From Heracleum sosnowskyi (taxonomy: Eukaryota; Streptophyta; Magnoliopsida; Apiales; Apiaceae), in contig CM061243.1 of assembly GCA_030848705.1 (NCBI GenBank), positions 119,560,674 through 119,624,673 of the forward strand: DNA of 64,000 bases. The letters are read 5' to 3'. The position numbers and the translations under genes were made by a program. Positions within the stretch are counted from its first letter, which is position 1; each line of letters opens with the position of its first letter. Of this stretch, positions 23,359-35,877 are shown piece after piece. A model generated the notes under the pieces. The model made no database searches and was not told where the DNA came from. It worked only from the letters and a program-made list of their open reading frames with translations.

Positions 23359-23675
23359 CTACCTCCCGCTGTCCCATTTATTTCTATACAGTTTTCATTT
23401 TTGGATGTCACTCTCATTTCTATACATTTCAAAAATAGTAACTTTTAATAATATAAAACACTATTACACCCACTACTTTCTCCACAATCTTTATTCTATA
23501 ATAATATAAAATACTATTACACCCACTACTTTCCTCCACTATCTCAAATCTATTATTAAATATTGATAGGTCCTATCACTTTACCCATTTTTCATATAAT
23601 TTTACTTATTTTTTATATCTTTTCTTGGTTTCTGTGTCCACCCCCAATGTATATAATTCAATTGGACGGAGGGAG
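23359..23675. mobile_element. Stowaway MITE, copy 2 (opposite orientation to copy 1)
   Basis: TA-flanked element of 317 bp. The left end, CTACCTCCCGCTGTCCC, is diverged. The right end, read inward, is CTCCCTCCGTCC. It aligns with the reverse complement of 7723-8033 along its length, including the repeated TATTACACCCACTACTTTC blocks. Confidence 0.9.
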
Positions 23676-24059
23676 TAGTCGACAAGCCGTGTTTCGCGGG
23701 CGGTGTTATAATTTTTTTAAAAAAATCTCTATCTATAAAATTACACCAATTTCCTCCCATTAAACATATTTTCCTTGTTAAGATTGAAATCCTAAATTTT
23801 ATACATTGAATACTTGTCTTTTCTGTTAATTTTCATGTTAACATACTTCTTTTTCTAATGAGTCGCTCTCTCATTAAAAAATATATTTATATAATTTTTT
23901 AAAAAAAATTCTATCTATAAAATTACAATAATCACTCATTTCTTCCTAATAAACCGTCCTCCCGTTAAACATGATTTCCTTGTTAAGATCAAAATCGCAA
24001 ATTTTACAAATTGAATACTTGTTTTATATTAATTTTCTTGTTAACATACTCCTATTTTA

Positions 24060-24545
24060 CATATAATACATATAAAATTCGCACTCCTATTTTACAAACA
24101 ACTATTCTACTTCCAATAAAACTTTTTATTATATATGCCTTACAAACACCTATTCTACTTCCAATGGAACTTTTTTTTAAATATGTATTTCTTATAAATT
24201 CGAACTCTTCTACTCTATAAATTGGAAAATTTATTCTACTTCCCATAGAACTTTTAATTATACGTCTAACCTATAAAGTCCTTATAAATTCGAACTCTTC
24301 TCCTCCATAAATTCGAACAACTATTCTACTTCCAATATAACTTTTAATTAGGTCTTACAAACGTCTATTCTACTTCCAATAGAACTTTTACTAGCAAGTA
24401 TTTCTTATATATTCGAACTCTTCTCCTCTATAAATCCGAACACATATTCTACTTTAAATAAAACTTTTATTCTATGTCTTACCTACAAATTCGAACTCTT
24501 TTTCTCAATAAATTCGAACACTTATTCTACTTCTAATATGTTAAA
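24060..24545. repeat. Degenerate tandem array around ATTCTACTTCCAATA
   Basis: Seven diverged copies of a motif close to TATTCTACTTCCAATAGAAC are interleaved with AAATTCGAACTCTTCTCCTC. Spacing alternates between roughly 43 and 85 bp. There is no coding potential. It looks like an old minisatellite. Confidence 0.75.
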
Positions 24546-24639
24546 GGATATTTTTTGATTTATTAGTATTTCAAATTCAAAAAATCTAGAAAATTAGAAA
24601 AACAAATTGAGGTGATTCTAGAGGCGCCACCTAAACTAA

Positions 24640-25611
24640 CGCATATTGAAAGACATATGTATATGCCTATTTGTAAACACCGATGATTCGACTCAACTTA
24701 AACCAAGTGTGTAATAAGTAAATAATAACTCAAACAATCACATGAATCTCAATAGATTATATCAGTCAAGAGAATGAAGATAAAAGTCAATCTACAAACT
24801 TGAAGTGATTCTACATTGAAAGAAGTTCATTTATTTGATCAAGGCTCAGTGAAGTATTCAAGGAAGTGGAACCATTTAATAGTGACAGAGATTTCAGAAG
24901 TGTGACATGAAACGTACAGGTTACAGAGTTTGTTAAAGGGAAAGAAAAGATCCACAACTTAAAATCATAATGAAGAACTGTCATTGAAGTTAGTCACTCA
25001 TGAACCAGACAGTACATCGAGTGTCAACATCATTCAGTGGAAGTTCGTCAGATTGATCCTGCTATCTAGAAGGTGTATTAATTTTCAGTTAATTTATTAT
25101 AAAGGTTAATTAATTTAAACTATAAATTAATTCAATTAGAATTAATTTATTCCTTAAATTAATTAATCTATAAGCTAATTAATTTAATAAATAAATTAAT
25201 TCAATCAAAATTAATTTATTACTTAAATTAATTAGTAAAATAAATCAATTAGTAATTAATATATTTTTATATAACTAATAGTACTTTGGAATAGTACTGC
25301 CAATTCATATGGACAGTACTATAGATAGTACTGCCAGTTATATGGACAGTACTACCGATAGTACTGCCAGTGTTATTGGTAGTACTGCCAAGCCATTTCA
25401 AGTACTACTCGCAGTACTTAAAGATCAGAAAATGTGGCGCGTACAAGGCAGTGTTGTTGACTTATAAAAGGGATGAAAAGTGATCAATAGAAAGACACGA
25501 AGCAGAAAACAAAAACACATTACATCTTTACTTATGCCATCAAAGTACTCAAGTGTCCGAGCTACAAATTCTGCAGTGAATTAATTCTTGAGTTTATTGT
25601 AACATTCACTA
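24640..25611 (+). mobile_element. Degenerate LTR-like remnant rich in palindromes
   Basis: The style resembles the SIRE-like LTR at 60.4-61.7 kb (ends of the GAACCAGACAGT type, AT-rich hairpins). It holds repeats of TTAATTAATTTA at 25080-25270 and AGTACTGCCA/TGGACAGTACT repeats at 25280-25425. No termini can be fixed. CACTA element 1 begins at its right edge, after TTATTGTAACATT. Confidence 0.35.
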
Positions 25612-26360
25612 CGTCAAATTTGGGCTTTCGTCACTCTTTTGTACAGTAAGGGATGTGACACTTTGGAAAAAACGAGTGGCTAAAGGTCAGCGTCCCAAGT
25701 TTTAGCCACACAATTGTTTTTCGAGTGACTGAAAATACATTTTTTGGAAGATTCAGTCACAACTTTTAAAAATGTGTGACAATATTTAGCCACGTTCCAA
25801 ATATGTGACAAATATAAAAAAACAGCATGGTTTTTTGTTGACTTTGACCATTTCCAAAATGTTTAGTCATGCTTGAGAGATAGAAGTGTGACAATAACTA
25901 GCGACGCTTCTTTGCTGTGTCTAAATGTTAAGAAACGGCCATAGTCATTTTCGGTGATGTGGCTAAATGGGAAATAACCTATGGTTACTACAGTTTTATA
26001 TGACTAAAAGGTAGAGTTTTCTGCATATTTCAGAGCTCTGTTCGCTTAAGGAAGCTAAAAACTAGTGACTGTATTATTGTGTGACTAAAAAGTACTCTGT
26101 TTTCAGGAGTACCCTCTTGAAACAGAGTATTCTCCTCATTTCCAACTGATCTGTCACATTATTACATTTGTGTGTGGCAAAATATTTGACCAACTGGACA
26201 TGAAGTATTGGTATAGCAGATTAACCACAAATGACAAACACAAACTTCATTTATCCAAGTTGCATACCAGATGACCTTAAAACTTGATAATGAAGCTTAA
26301 AACTAGAACAATTCAACAAATCCATGTCCTTCGGCCAACATTAGAATTCACCATTACATA

Positions 26361-26821
26361 TTAATTCTTCATCAAATAAAAAACAAAGAAAATGACCAAG
26401 ACAATGATAACATTATACAACTTCCCACGTATGACATGAACCTCCTTTCGAAGATCTTCAACTGTTGACATGCAGTTTTGCAGCTCAGCCTTCACATCAT
26501 CAACTTCTTTCTGGATCTTGATCTTCATGACAACTGGTTCAGGATCAATCCATTCCCAAAATGAACATTTGGGTCCAGAAGACTTGAAAAGGGAATTCAA
26601 ATTAAAAGCTGTTTATTAAATTAAACAGATGAAACTTATAAACATCGGCTTACCAATGAATTTGATTTATGGCAGACCCGAAATCTTCTTCCAGGGTTGT
26701 CAAGTGTGTTTGATGTTCTAATCCGAGCAGGAAGACCACAGTAGCAGAGATCACTTCGATTTTGGTTTGAGCTGTAGGAATTTGAAGACGACATCATGAT
26801 CAGGCCTTTTTCTTTGCACAC
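26361..26821 (-). CDS. GRF-type zinc-finger protein of CACTA element 1
   Basis: Exon 1 carries CYCGLPARIRTSNT...PGRRFRVC and exon 2 begins after a splice with KCSFWEWIDPE. Together these give the CxCG ... C ... C pattern of the GRF zinc finger followed by FxW. Exon 2 continues into a short coiled coil and a C-terminal membrane-like helix (VIIVLVIFFVFYL). Small GRF proteins of this build often accompany plant transposons. The exact role is unknown. Both exons are open. Confidence 0.7.
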
Positions 26822-26936
26822 ACCTGGAGAAAAAAACAGGAATTAAAACAGAGCATAGAATTTAACCAAACAATAGAATTTAGCATTACATAAAAAACAC
26901 GGAAAATGACAAACATAATGATAATAATTACCGGAT

Positions 26937-29900
26937 TCAGTTAGCATTACGTATAATAATACCCTTACAGTCCAGTCTAAAGTAATCATCACGAGATTCA
27001 TTACCCAAGTCACGTGGATCTACAGGTGGTAATATATTATCACTGTGAGGAAGAATTACAGTACTGAAATCCTCATTGACATCATCGTACAGATCTCTAT
27101 AATTCTTGGGAGGTGTCATCAAGACAATAGACATTTTTTTATCCAGCTGGTCTTTAACATAAAACATCTGTCGTGCTTGTGAGGCCAATACGAATGGATC
27201 ATCCTTGTGGCCTAATCTGTTAAGTTCGACCAACGTGTAACCCATGCCATCTTGTTTGACACCATTTTTATTGTCAACCCAGTCGCACATGAAAAGAGGA
27301 ATTTTCTTAATATGATAATCTAGTACCCATATCTCTCGTAGAACCCCATAATAAAAGTTCTTTCCATAGGTTACTACTTCTTTAGAAATGTGCATCTCAG
27401 TTGCCTCTACACAAACCCCACTGTTCTGGTGAATTCTGCCATCATGAATTTTTGTACGAAATGTATATCCATTGATGTCATATACATCGTATTTGTTCAC
27501 GATTCTGCGTGCTCCATGTGAGATCCACTTCACTGTTTCTGATACACTTTCTTTGGAGATCGATAACTCGCTTTCAACCTTGTTGCGTAACCAGTGACCA
27601 AACGTTGTGCTATGCTCTTTCTCCAGCCATGCTTGTCGTTTACCAGGATGTTTGTTTTTCAAAAATGTCATGTGTTGTCTGCAAGTACAAAAATGAGTAT
27701 CAAATCTGATCCTACTGTTAAATAAAAGACTACTATTAAATAAAAGAAAAACACAAATAAACTTGTTCAGTAGGAGTCCTTACTCGATATACGGCACAAC
27801 TTCAGGCGTATTTTGCAATACATAGAAATGTGCTTTCATGTAGAGATCTTGAGAAACTTCAACTGGTTTACCAGCTGACAAAGGAATTCCCTCTCCATTA
27901 CCGTTTTTAGATGTGTTGTGCTGGTGTTCTGGAATACCATTAGAGCTCATGACTTTTTTGTATTCGTTGAAGAACGCAATTGTTTCTTCTGCAATATGCT
28001 CCTCAGCAATGCATCCTTCTGGGTAAGCTTTGTTCCGCACATGCCCTTTAATAACAGTGTCACAGTGTCACACAAAGCTCCTCATGCAATTTATCGAGTT
28101 CTTCTACATTGATTTCTTTAATACATATTGATTTGAAAAAAAAAAACAAAGTCTGATAATAGCATATCTTGTGGGTTCAGGCATGATAGACCGTATTGCA
28201 ATTGGCAAGAACTGTTGCATAAGCATATGGTAATCATGTGATTTAAGTCCCATAAGCTTCCTATCCTTTTCATTCACCAAACTAGAGAAGTTGGAACAAT
28301 AACCTTGCGGAGCCCTTAAGTTGTGTAGTGTGTCACAGAACATGTCTTTTTCATCTTTAGTTAATGTGTAGCAGGCTGCAGGAAGTAATGTCTTGTCGCC
28401 TTGACTTTTAGCCTGCAACTCTTGTCTTATCCCAAAATGTGCCAGATCCTTTCGAGCTTGCAACCCATCTTTCGTCTTGCCCGGAACATTTAGTAATGTT
28501 CCGATAATACTCTCAGCCACATTCTTCTCAGTGTGCATGAAATCAATACAATGTTGGACCAAATTATACCGCCAATACCTAAGTCGTCGATTCCATATAT
28601 TCAATTTCTTCCAATAGGTCTGTTCTTTCTGTCCGGAATTTGAGCTACCACCCCCTTTTGATTTTCTCTTTTTTGTTTTCCCCCCTCTTCCAGTCGAAGT
28701 GTCCATGAGTTCTGAATCTTTATCCTTAAATCCCTTCCCCCACTTATTCCGAACAAATTTAACCTCGTTGAATATTTCTTCCCCTGTCATAGGATCTGCA
28801 GCAGTTCCCCACTCTTCTTTTCCATTGAACGCCTTAGTTTGCTTTCTGAAGGGATGACTATATGGTAGATATCTTCGATGACCACCATAACTCTGTTTGG
28901 CAGAGAACGGAAGATTTACACAATGAGTTTCTTTCCTGCACACCACACAACCATGGAATCCACTATAAGGACAGCCACATAATGCACCAAGAGCAGGGTA
29001 ATCATTAATCGTCCATAAGACAACAACACGTAAAGTGAACTGTTCCTGTGCATAGGAATCATATGTTTCAACTCCTTCTTCAAACAAGAGCTCCAGATCA
29101 TCGATCAAAGGATCCAAAAACACATCGATATCGTTTCCAGGCGTTCCCGATATTAATAACGAAAGCATGATGAACTTTCTTTTCATACACAACCAAGGTG
29201 GAAGGTTGTAAATGACAATTAATACCGGCCACACACTGTGATTCCTATTCCCTCTGTTTACGTCGACCCCGTCTGTGGAAATGCCAAGCCGAAGATTTCT
29301 TGGATCAGAGGCAATTTCCGGAAATCTGTCATCTATTGCTTTCCATGCAGGTGAATCAGATGGGTGGCGTAAAACACCGTGCTTTTTGGAACTGGTGGAG
29401 TGCCATATCAAATCTTTTGATATGCTTTTCACTTTATAAAGTCGTTTCAATCGTGGAATAAGGGGGAAGTACCATAATACCTTTGTAGGAACATTTTCGT
29501 ATATGACTTTAGTCTTCTTATCCACCTTCCACCGTGACATGCCACAAGTTGGACATACCACCAAGTCCTTGTACTCCTTCCTGTAAAGAATGCAGTTGTT
29601 AATGCAAGCATGTATCTTTTCGTATCCTGAACCCATTGCTGTCATTATCTTTTTGGCCTCATATGTGTTGTTCACCATCTCATTACCTTCTGCAGGTAGC
29701 ATCCTTTTCAACAGAAGTAGTAATTCAGTAAAGCACTTATTTGTCATTCCATGCTTACTCTTCAAGTTTAGTAGTTGAACTGTTGCAGACAACTTTGTGA
29801 AGTTAGGACAATATTTATACAAGGGCTTCTCCGCATCTGCAAGTAGTTCTTGAAACTTGTCAATGCCATCTATGAAATTGTCTTCCGTAGCTTTTACCAT

Positions 29901-30191
29901 TTCTATTGTTTCTGCAGCATCTGTAGGAAATTCTACTGCATCAAATTGGTTGAAATTGTCTTTCTCTCCATGTTTAATCCACCTTGTATAATTCCGATCG
30001 AATCCCTTAACGAGTAAGTGGTAATGCACCTCATCCACAGGAAGAGAGCAGTGGTTTAAACAGCTTACACATGGACATGGAATAGTGTTCGTTGACATAT
30101 TCAAATTACCAACCGCAAAATCAATAAATGCCACAACTCCATCCATATATGGTTCACTGTTTCTATCGCTTAACATCCAAGAGTTATCCAT
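26937..30191 (-). pseudogene. TnpD-type CACTA transposase (Transposase_21 / DUF4218 / DUF4216), decayed
   Basis: From the ATG at 30191 the first 695 codons hold the transposase-associated domain (CPCVSCLN, HLLVKGF), then Transposase_21 with GISTDGVDV, PWLCMKRKFIMLSLLISG, CVVC and HCIDFMHTEKN. The start of DUF4218 (GLKSHDYHMLMQQFLP) follows. The frame is lost at the T/A homopolymer near 28135. The next block (EEHIAEETIAFF) resumes at 28040 after a missing stretch. An intron then joins to 27671-26937, a DUF4216 domain (NGYTFRT, YGVLREIWVLDY, VNEDFS). In intact elements this protein cuts the CACTA ends. Here a frameshift and an internal deletion make an active enzyme unlikely. Confidence 0.88.
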
Positions 30192-30670
30192 AACTACAGC
30201 ATATGGTTCACGGTAAAAATCAATTTCTCTATCTATCTATGTGCAAACAAATAGAAACAGATAGAACATGAACGAATACACAAAAAGAAGTCACAAAAAA
30301 CACAAAAATCACAACTTTACTCAACACAATTTATATAAACAGATAGAACACTAAACACAAAAATCACTAAAGATCACAACTTTACTTAATAGAAACAAAT
30401 AGAACATGAACGAATACACAAAAAGAACTAGGACATGACTTACTAGGACATGAACGAGAAAGCGGCTGGAATCCAAATTAGGAGTGAAGTTTCCAAATGC
30501 TAGAATCCGGAATTAGGTATTTGAGAGTGAAGTTTCCAAATTAGGTATTTGAGAGTGAAGTTTCCAATTCGATGAAATCACCTACTTGTTTGGAGCGCAT
30601 ATGTTTAAGGCCCAATTAGAATAGTATTGGGCAATTAGAATAGTACTGGCCCAAATAGAATATTTAAGGC

Positions 30671-31475
30671 CCGAAAGTCAAAATTATTTTTTTAAATGCA
30701 TTTTTCGACGATCCAACCGTACGGATGTTAATAGGTACTCATCGTAGTGTTGGGGAAAAATAATCAAAAAATCACGAATTTATCTTGTACGACGTTTTTA
30801 CAAAGATCTGGTCAAAGTACTACTCCCTATAACGAGATTCGTCCCCGAAAGTCAAAATTATTTTTTTAAATGCATTTTTCGACGATCCAACCGTACGGAT
30901 GTTAATAGGTACTCATCGTAGTGTTGGGGAAAAATAATCAAAAAATCAGGAATTTATCTTGTACGACGTTTTTACAAAGATCTGGTCAAAGTACTACTCC
31001 CTATAACGAGATTCGTCCCCGAAAGTCAAAATTATTTTTTTAAATGCATTTTTCGACGATCCAACCTTATGGATGTTAATAGGTACTCATCGTAGTGTTG
31101 GGGAAAAATAATCAAAAAATCACGAATTTATCTTGTATGACGTTTTTACAAAGATCTGGTCAAAGTACTACTCCCTATAACGAGATTCGTCCCCGAAAGT
31201 CAAAATTATTTTTTTATATGCATTTTTCGACGATCCAACCGTACGGATGTTAATAGGTACTCGTCGTAGTGTTGGGGAAAAATAATCAAAAAAATCAGAA
31301 ATTTATCTTGTACGACGTTTTTACAAAGATCTGGTCAAAGTACTACTCCCTATAACGAGATTCGTCCCCGAAAGTCAAAATTATTTTTTTATATGCATTT
31401 TTCGACGATCCAACCGTACGGATGTTAATAGGTACTCATCGTAGTGTTGGGGAAAAATAATCAAAAATCACGAAT
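30671..31475. repeat. 174-bp tandem repeat array between the two CACTA genes
   Basis: CCGAAAGTCAAAATTA recurs at 30671, 30845, 31019, 31193 and 31368, giving four full units of 174-175 bp and one partial unit. Units are nearly identical, so the array expanded recently. It sits between the divergent TnpD and TnpA start regions. Each unit includes CATCGTAGTGTTGGGG and CTACTCCCTATAACGAG. Confidence 0.95.
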
Positions 31476-32500
31476 AAGTTGTTAAAATAAGTCCTTATGG
31501 ACTTATTTTCGGGTAAAAAAATTATATTTTGATAATTTTTTTTTATAAGTTGTTAAAATGTATGTTTCAGATTCCATAAGTTGCAAAAAAAGAGTTTTTT
31601 TTTCCAGAAAAAAGTTAGGAATCCTAACTTTTTTTCTTGAAATAAGTCAACTTTTCTGGAAAATAAGCTTAGCCAAACGGACCAAAATAACTCAAAAACG
31701 CTTTGTCTAAAAACTAACGCGCCTAAATTTTGGCAAAATAACTCAAAAATCCCCCCATTTCACTTTACCCCAGATTCACTTTACCCCCAAATTCATCCCC
31801 CCAAAAATCCCCCCTAAATTTAGGTCTTACAACCTAAATCGCACAACCTAAATCTTACAATCTTACGAGCTTAGATTCAACGATACATCTGAACTGCACC
31901 GAGTCACGAGTGACGAGTAATTACTCGCTGCACGCGTAATCGTCGCCAGCCGCCACCGAGTCACGGGTGTAATCAAATTAAGGTATTTGATTCTTCTTCT
32001 AATTTGCGTCTTAGTGTAATCGAATTGAGTGTCTTTTTTTTAAAATTGTACAGAGTCTCTCTCTCTCTCTCTGTTTCGAATTGGTGTTTTTGGTACCAAT
32101 GTAGCTCTTTTGTGAATAGGGAAGGTAGTTTTATTTACGAGTGGGTGCATGTTATGTAAAAGCTTTAAAATTGGACACGGGAGTTGGTTTTTAAAATTGG
32201 ACACTGAATTGTAAGTACAACTTGAATGCGATTTGCCTTTTAAGGAGCATTAAGTTTCTTTTGTGGACTTTGACCTGTAATTTGGGTGTGTGGTAAGCAG
32301 TGTAAATTTGGTAGCAACTATGCAAGGAATTTGATGTAAAAATCATATGCATTATGATGTAAAGTACTCAAGTAGGGAATTTGCAGTGTAAAAATCATCT
32401 GCATTATGATGTAAAGTACTCAAGTAGGGAATTTGAAAAATAGGATTGTATCAACTATTAACACTATTTGTGCTTGTTGTCTACAGCTAATTTGGGTACC
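31476..32500. other. Spacer and promoter/leader region of the TnpA gene
   Basis: It contains AT-rich inverted-repeat sequence (ATAAGTTGTTAAAAT ... TTCTTGAAATAAGTC) near 31480-31690, C-rich runs near 31750-31820, a (TC)n tract near 32050 and a directly repeated ATCTGCATTATGATGTAAAG-like block near 32345-32430. No ORF is supported before the ATG at 32501. Confidence 0.4.
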
Positions 32501-35500
32501 ATGGGAAAGAGGTACATGTTAGTTGTTTACTATGGGGGTGAGTTCATGACATGTGTTAAGTGGCAATACACTGGTCCTAAGTCAAAGGTGTTCAACGGAA
32601 TGGATGTCTACAACATGACTGTTAAACAAGTTAGGGATTTGGTAGCGGATGTAGTTTCGGATGATGATAAGCTTTATTTTATGAAAGATGGGGTGACCCC
32701 GAATAATGGATATGGTTTATTGGTTAAAGACAGTCAGTTAAAAGAGTTGGCTAATGCTTCTAACATGACTGGAGTGTGCAAGATTCATGTCTTCCATTCC
32801 TGGTCCACAGCTATTGCACCAGTTTGCGTTGAAGAAGAATACCTAAGTAGACTCATTTTTCACTTCTCATATTTATTCATGTGTATGTATATTGAACAGA
32901 TCAATCCTGTATTTGCTAAGGGTTCTTATACTGGTTGTACGTGGGGGCAATGAGGAATTTGAGGATCAATATTCAACAGAAGAGTGTAGCGAAGAAGAAG
33001 GAGAAAGCGCAGAAGAAGGAGAAAGCGCAGAAGAAGGAGAAAGAGCAGAAGAAGAATGCAAACAGGAGCAACAAAAGAATGTTGTCAAAGCTAAGATGGG
33101 GCTAACCAGGTTGCCAAAGCTGCGTACCAGGTTTACAAACTCTGGTGGAAAAAGACATGAGGTTGAATTTGACTCACTTGGTAGGTTAACGGGGGAATAC
33201 AGATCAGAATTTACGAGCTTTTTGGGAGACACGGTCAGGGAGCATGTGGGATTAAGATGGTTAACATGGAAGGAGGTGCCAAAAGAAGTGAAGGCTAAGC
33301 TGTGGGATCAAATAATGGTAAATCAGCTACTTTGCATTAATTACTCTAAATATATGTTACATTTTCAATATGAAACACTATTGTTCAACTTATCTGCTTG
33401 CCTTTTATGTGTATTAACACCATGTATTATATATTGCAGCATTTTTTTGATATAGAACCTTGTCGTCGAAAGTTTGTAATGACTCGGCTTGGTGGGCTGC
33501 TTCGCAATTTTAGAAGAAAGATGTATGCAGGATTCATACAACCTAACCTGAATAAACCAGAAAAACTTGCAAAAGTTCCTAGGCAGTATCGTACACTGGT
33601 AGAGCAAGCTGATTGGGATAGGTTCGTAGCCCACACGCGATCGGAAAAATTCAAGGTTGTAATCCTTTAATATACGGATCATCGTTTGAATTTACGTATA
33701 TTTCCAATGCACTTTGCTGAAATAATTCTTTTGTCTATTGGAAGGATGTCTCCGAAACTACAAAAAAAGCGTGATCATGGTCCGTGTATGATCATCGCTT
33801 GGGACGAGGAGGATACCCTGCTCTCAGAGAAAAATTGGTAATTCAGATGTGTTTTTTTTTACTAGTTTATTTTGGATATTACATGTCTGATTGTGTCGTC
33901 GTTGCATTATGCAAGGTTTCGAAAAATCAAATTGTAGTTGATGAGGTCCCTACCTGTGCTTTTATGTGGGGGAAGGGGAGGGAAAACAAAGATGGAGAGT
34001 TGGTAGATCCTAAAACGAAGAACATGGCGGATTATTTAGTAAGTTTAAATATGAGAGTTAGTATATCCTAAAGTGAAGAACATGTCCTTGTTACTAATTT
34101 TCTTCACTTTTTTCTTTACAAATGGATATTGAAGCACAGATAAAGGACGGAGGAATCAAGATTGGGCCGGATGAGGATGCCCTTATAGTGGTTTTTGGCA
34201 AGGAGCAGGGTGCATACTTGAGAGGTGTTGGTTGTGGAGTCACTCCCAGTTCGTACTGGCATTGTCCTCGGCAAAGGACAACAAGAAAAGATAAAATCAA
34301 GATTCTAGAGCTTCAATTGGAAAATGAGAAACTGCTGCGTGAGAAGAAGGATGAAGAAATGAAGAACCTGTCGTTGCAGATGGAGGCAACGAACAAAAAA
34401 CTGAATAAAGTCATGGCTCAATTGGAATCGCAAGGACTGCTTTCAGCAACAAAACAAGATGTAAGGACTAACTGAACAGAATTCAAAATCCAAATCTGAG
34501 TACAATAAATATATAAGCACTACGTAAATTGTTGGAGTTTTTTGTGTTCGAATTTAGTTATCTTGTGTCTATATACCAAAACATAGTTTACAAAACTTGT
34601 GTTATCACTTGACTTTTCCATTTGACGTTACATTCTGTAGGGAACACCGATAAGTGGGAATGCTTCGAGGGACAGCTGCATTAATGTTACCATCCCAGCA
34701 TCGAAAGAGTTTTTAACACCTGTAAGTCATGGCTAATTTAATTTCTTTTTAATTTTTTCTAAGTAATTGCTGATTTCTTGTCCAACTTTCTTAAATTGTA
34801 GGTTAAATCTGTGGAAAAACAAGTGACTCCTACTGCCGACACATCCACAATGGTGCAAAAGGTGATCACCACCAGGAGGAAAGTTTATATATCTCCGCGT
34901 ACCACTAAATCACAACAAGATCCAACAATTGTCCAACAGGTATTACAATATTGCTAAATGCACATGTATATTGAGATTAACTTTAACTTTAATATGTTGG
35001 CAATTATGCTACTACTTTTGTAGAAAAAGGTGATTAGATCCGGAACCAGGAAGAAGATTAATTTATCTCAGCCTACCACTATCTCTGGTCAAATGCCATC
35101 TCAGTCAAATCAAACCTCAACAATTGTCCAATCGGTATGCATTATATTTCTAAATGCGTATGTATATTAATTCACTTTACCTTTATGATGTTAATTATGC
35201 CACTAACTTTTGTAGCCAATGAACTGTACTCTGTATACGTTGAATTTGAACAACCCGGTTGCACGTGGTACGGCTATCCTTTCAGACCAGCAGGGACAAA
35301 CCATTCATGGAGTCCCCCTACAAGATGATTGCTATAGAGTTTCTGTTGATGAAGTTGTTAAGGGGGCAGCATTCTTACCGTATGAAGCCGGTGATATGCG
35401 GACAGTTGAGGATGCTTTGGGTTCTTTTGTGGCTTGGCCCAAAAACCTTATCAAGATAATTGATCATCAAGTAAGTTTCTTACTTTGCATTCCATTTTGG

Positions 35501-35877
35501 TTGTGTGCATTTATTCTCCTGCTTTATAATTTTGTTTAAACTGATGGAGCTTTAATTAAATAACATTACTTGTCCAACGGTCTTAACTTGCTTATCTATA
35601 GAATTACATTACTTGTGTTAGAATGGTCTTAACTTGAGGGTTGTTGGAATGATTATCGTATTTGTTTTCATGTTTTACTCTAGGTACCAAATCCAACGGC
35701 CAATGGGGAAGGGGAACAACATAGCGCGGCTCAAGCTAAGGAAGAACATAGCACAGATCAAGCTAAGAAGGGGAAGAGATGTAATACCATTACCGATTCC
35801 CCAGTAACACGTTCAAAGGCCAAGGCGAACAAGGCAAACAAGCTGAGGAAGAAGCGAAAGTTGGTGGTGCAATTGTA
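32501..35877 (+). pseudogene. TnpA-type CACTA gene (PB1-like, Transposase_24, coiled coil), decayed
   Basis: About eleven exons are visible. Exon 1 from the ATG at 32501 encodes a PB1-like N-terminal domain (RYMLVVYYGGEF ... VFNGMDVYNM). An acidic linker (EEGESAEEGES repeats, 32950-33060) is followed by the Transposase_24 region across 33100-33315, 33441-33654 and 33745-33837 (RLGGLLRNFRRKM, WDRFVAHTRSEKF, YDHRLGRGGYPALREKL). Further exons are at 33917-34038 (CAFMWGKGRENKDG), a coiled coil at 34122-34460 and a DUF8039-type domain at 35215-35470 (GTAILSDQQGQTIHGVPL). The C-terminus is basic and ends near 35877. In En/Spm such proteins bind subterminal repeats. Exon 33745-33837 contains a stop/frameshift, so the copy is probably inactive. 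Confidence 0.82.

Noticed and set aside
23690..23720. Palindrome-like CCGTGTTTCGCGGGCGG resembling a second Helitron end
   Set aside because: The hairpin is imperfect and no CTRR end at the right distance is seen.
32040..32430. (TC)n tract and repeated GCATTATGATGTAAAG block as a possible CRISPR-like or regulatory array
   Set aside because: Only two copies of the block exist, and CRISPR arrays do not occur in plant nuclear DNA.
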